From Clostridia bacterium (lineage in GTDB: Bacteria; Bacillota; Clostridia; Christensenellales; UBA1242): a stretch of 5,586 bases of DNA. The position numbers and the translations under genes were made by a program. Positions 4,996 to 5,586 of this stretch are shown in pieces. The stretch covers positions 1 to 5,586 of the forward strand of contig CAAFWB010000050.1 of NCBI GenBank assembly GCA_900766395.1, given 5' to 3'. The notes beneath the pieces are model-generated. The model made no database searches, was not told the DNA's origin, and saw only the letters and a program-made list of their open reading frames with translations. The stretch's first letter is position 1. Each line of letters starts with the position of its first letter.

Positions 4996-5586
4996 ATGTG
5001 TTCAGTTTGGGTTAAACAAAGTCCAGCGGAAAAGACAAGTGCTTTGCGCGGACTTTTTGCAGCGTTTTTCATCCTTGTTTTGTTTGGGTTTATGTCAACC
5101 TTGGGTTTAATCGCCTCAAATGACAAAATTGACAAAATTAAAGCCGACAACGCCTATTATATCAGCATGATAAGTTACGCAACCGCTCACCCAGATTATC
5201 AAGTGACGGGAAAGATAACAGGAAAATTCCGAAATGATGATTGCGGAAAATGGTATCTGACCTACTCGATTGAAACAGCAAATGGCGGAACACTTGAAGG
5301 CTACACATACTCGGTTTATTCAATCAATGAAATTGAGCAATTTGTTGTTGGTGATGACATTTTGCTTGCCGTTGATTCAATTCCTGTGACAATGCGAACC
5401 GATTCAATCAACATGGATTATATCAATATTCCACTTGAAAATGACGGCGAATATGTCGGAGCAAAAAATTCAAAAAGAACTGCATTGATTATGACCATTG
5501 CTTGCTTTGGTGCGAGTGTTGTTGTTGCAGTGCTCACATTCATCAAAGCAAAGAAAAGCATGAAACTCAACGAACTTGAAAAAGAA
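4996..5586 (+). CDS. Two-pass membrane protein, DUF3592-like architecture (runs off the window; 5' end possibly truncated)
   Basis: 197 codons without a stop, continuing past the window edge. Residues about 16-41 form a first transmembrane helix (ALRGLFAAFFILVLFGFMST), about 60-150 an extracytoplasmic beta-rich region (VTGKI, TYSIETANGG, VVGDDILLAVDS), and about 161-183 a second helix followed by a Lys-rich cytoplasmic tail. The order helix, small domain with a VGDDI-type strand, helix resembles DUF3592 membrane proteins; this is tentative and the function is unknown. GC content and codon use (about 40-43% GC) differ clearly from everything to the left, so it is likely chromosomal. The first possible ATG (4996) follows an in-frame TAG at 4993 and has no ribosome site, which suggests that the natural start was displaced by the insertion. 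Confidence 0.7.
   Translation, partial: MCSVWVKQSPAEKTSALRGLFAAFFILVLFGFMSTLGLIASNDKIDKIKADNAYYISMISYATAHPDYQVTGKITGKFRNDDCGKWYLTYSIETANGGTLEGYTYSVYSINEIEQFVVGDDILLAVDSIPVTMRTDSINMDYINIPLENDGEYVGAKNSKRTALIMTIACFGASVVVAVLTFIKAKKSMKLNELEKE

Noticed and set aside
4858..5010. tRNA gene as integration target at the element end
   Set aside because: No cloverleaf, acceptor stem or CCA-type end is visible; the target appears to be a protein gene or intergenic DNA, as is common for serine recombinases.
4947..5150. 67-aa minus-strand frame across the junction
   Set aside because: Antisense to the membrane-protein gene, which has better codon use and clear transmembrane architecture; no RBS.

Overview
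The window looks like one end of an integrated mobile element (prophage, or a phage-like integrative element) in a low-GC Firmicute, most likely a gut-type member of the Clostridia. The reasons are very AT-rich DNA (sampled lines of 1-4990 run at about 20-35% GC), strong GGAG-type ribosome binding sites, sigma-A-like promoters, a large serine recombinase and a LexA-like repressor. From about 4990 onward the composition rises to about 40-43% GC and a different kind of gene begins (a two-pass membrane protein). I read this as the element-chromosome junction. The other end of the element lies outside the window.

Layout. Minus strand, 1-1620: a leftward early or regulatory block. In transcription order it holds a 69-aa hypothetical gene (1608-1399), a LexA/S24-type repressor (1288-683) with its own consensus promoter and a perfect palindromic operator, a 60-aa zinc-ribbon protein (529-347), a 200-nt structured non-coding leader containing a 57-nt hairpin (190-246), and the N-terminal 48 codons of a phage-type protein (145-1) that runs off the window. 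At 1621-1961 is a control region of about 340 bp. It carries a promoter for the 69-aa gene and, directly upstream of it, four tandem 11-bp repeats of a GTATA-type motif.

Plus strand, 1962-3607: a possible 53-aa leader ORF overlaps by four bases the TTG start of a 495-aa large serine recombinase, the presumed integrase. A bidirectional terminator (3607-3637) separates it from a convergent DUF3800-family gene (4797-3640, minus strand) that has its own promoter. This gene sits where cargo genes commonly sit, between integrase and attachment site. Region 4834-4995 has no gene; it contains a 25-bp perfect palindrome and other short repeats next to the proposed junction. The flanking membrane-protein gene (4996 onward) remains open at the window edge and may have lost its natural 5' end to the insertion.

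Working model (inference): the LexA-like repressor keeps the element quiet by binding the palindrome over its own transcription start and possibly other sites outside the window. DNA damage would trigger self-cleavage at Cys-Gly and release the leftward genes. The serine recombinase would integrate or excise the element at a site near 4990. The DUF3800 protein is an independent cargo gene of unknown function. The structured leader upstream of the first window gene and the 11-bp repeat array are the least explained parts.
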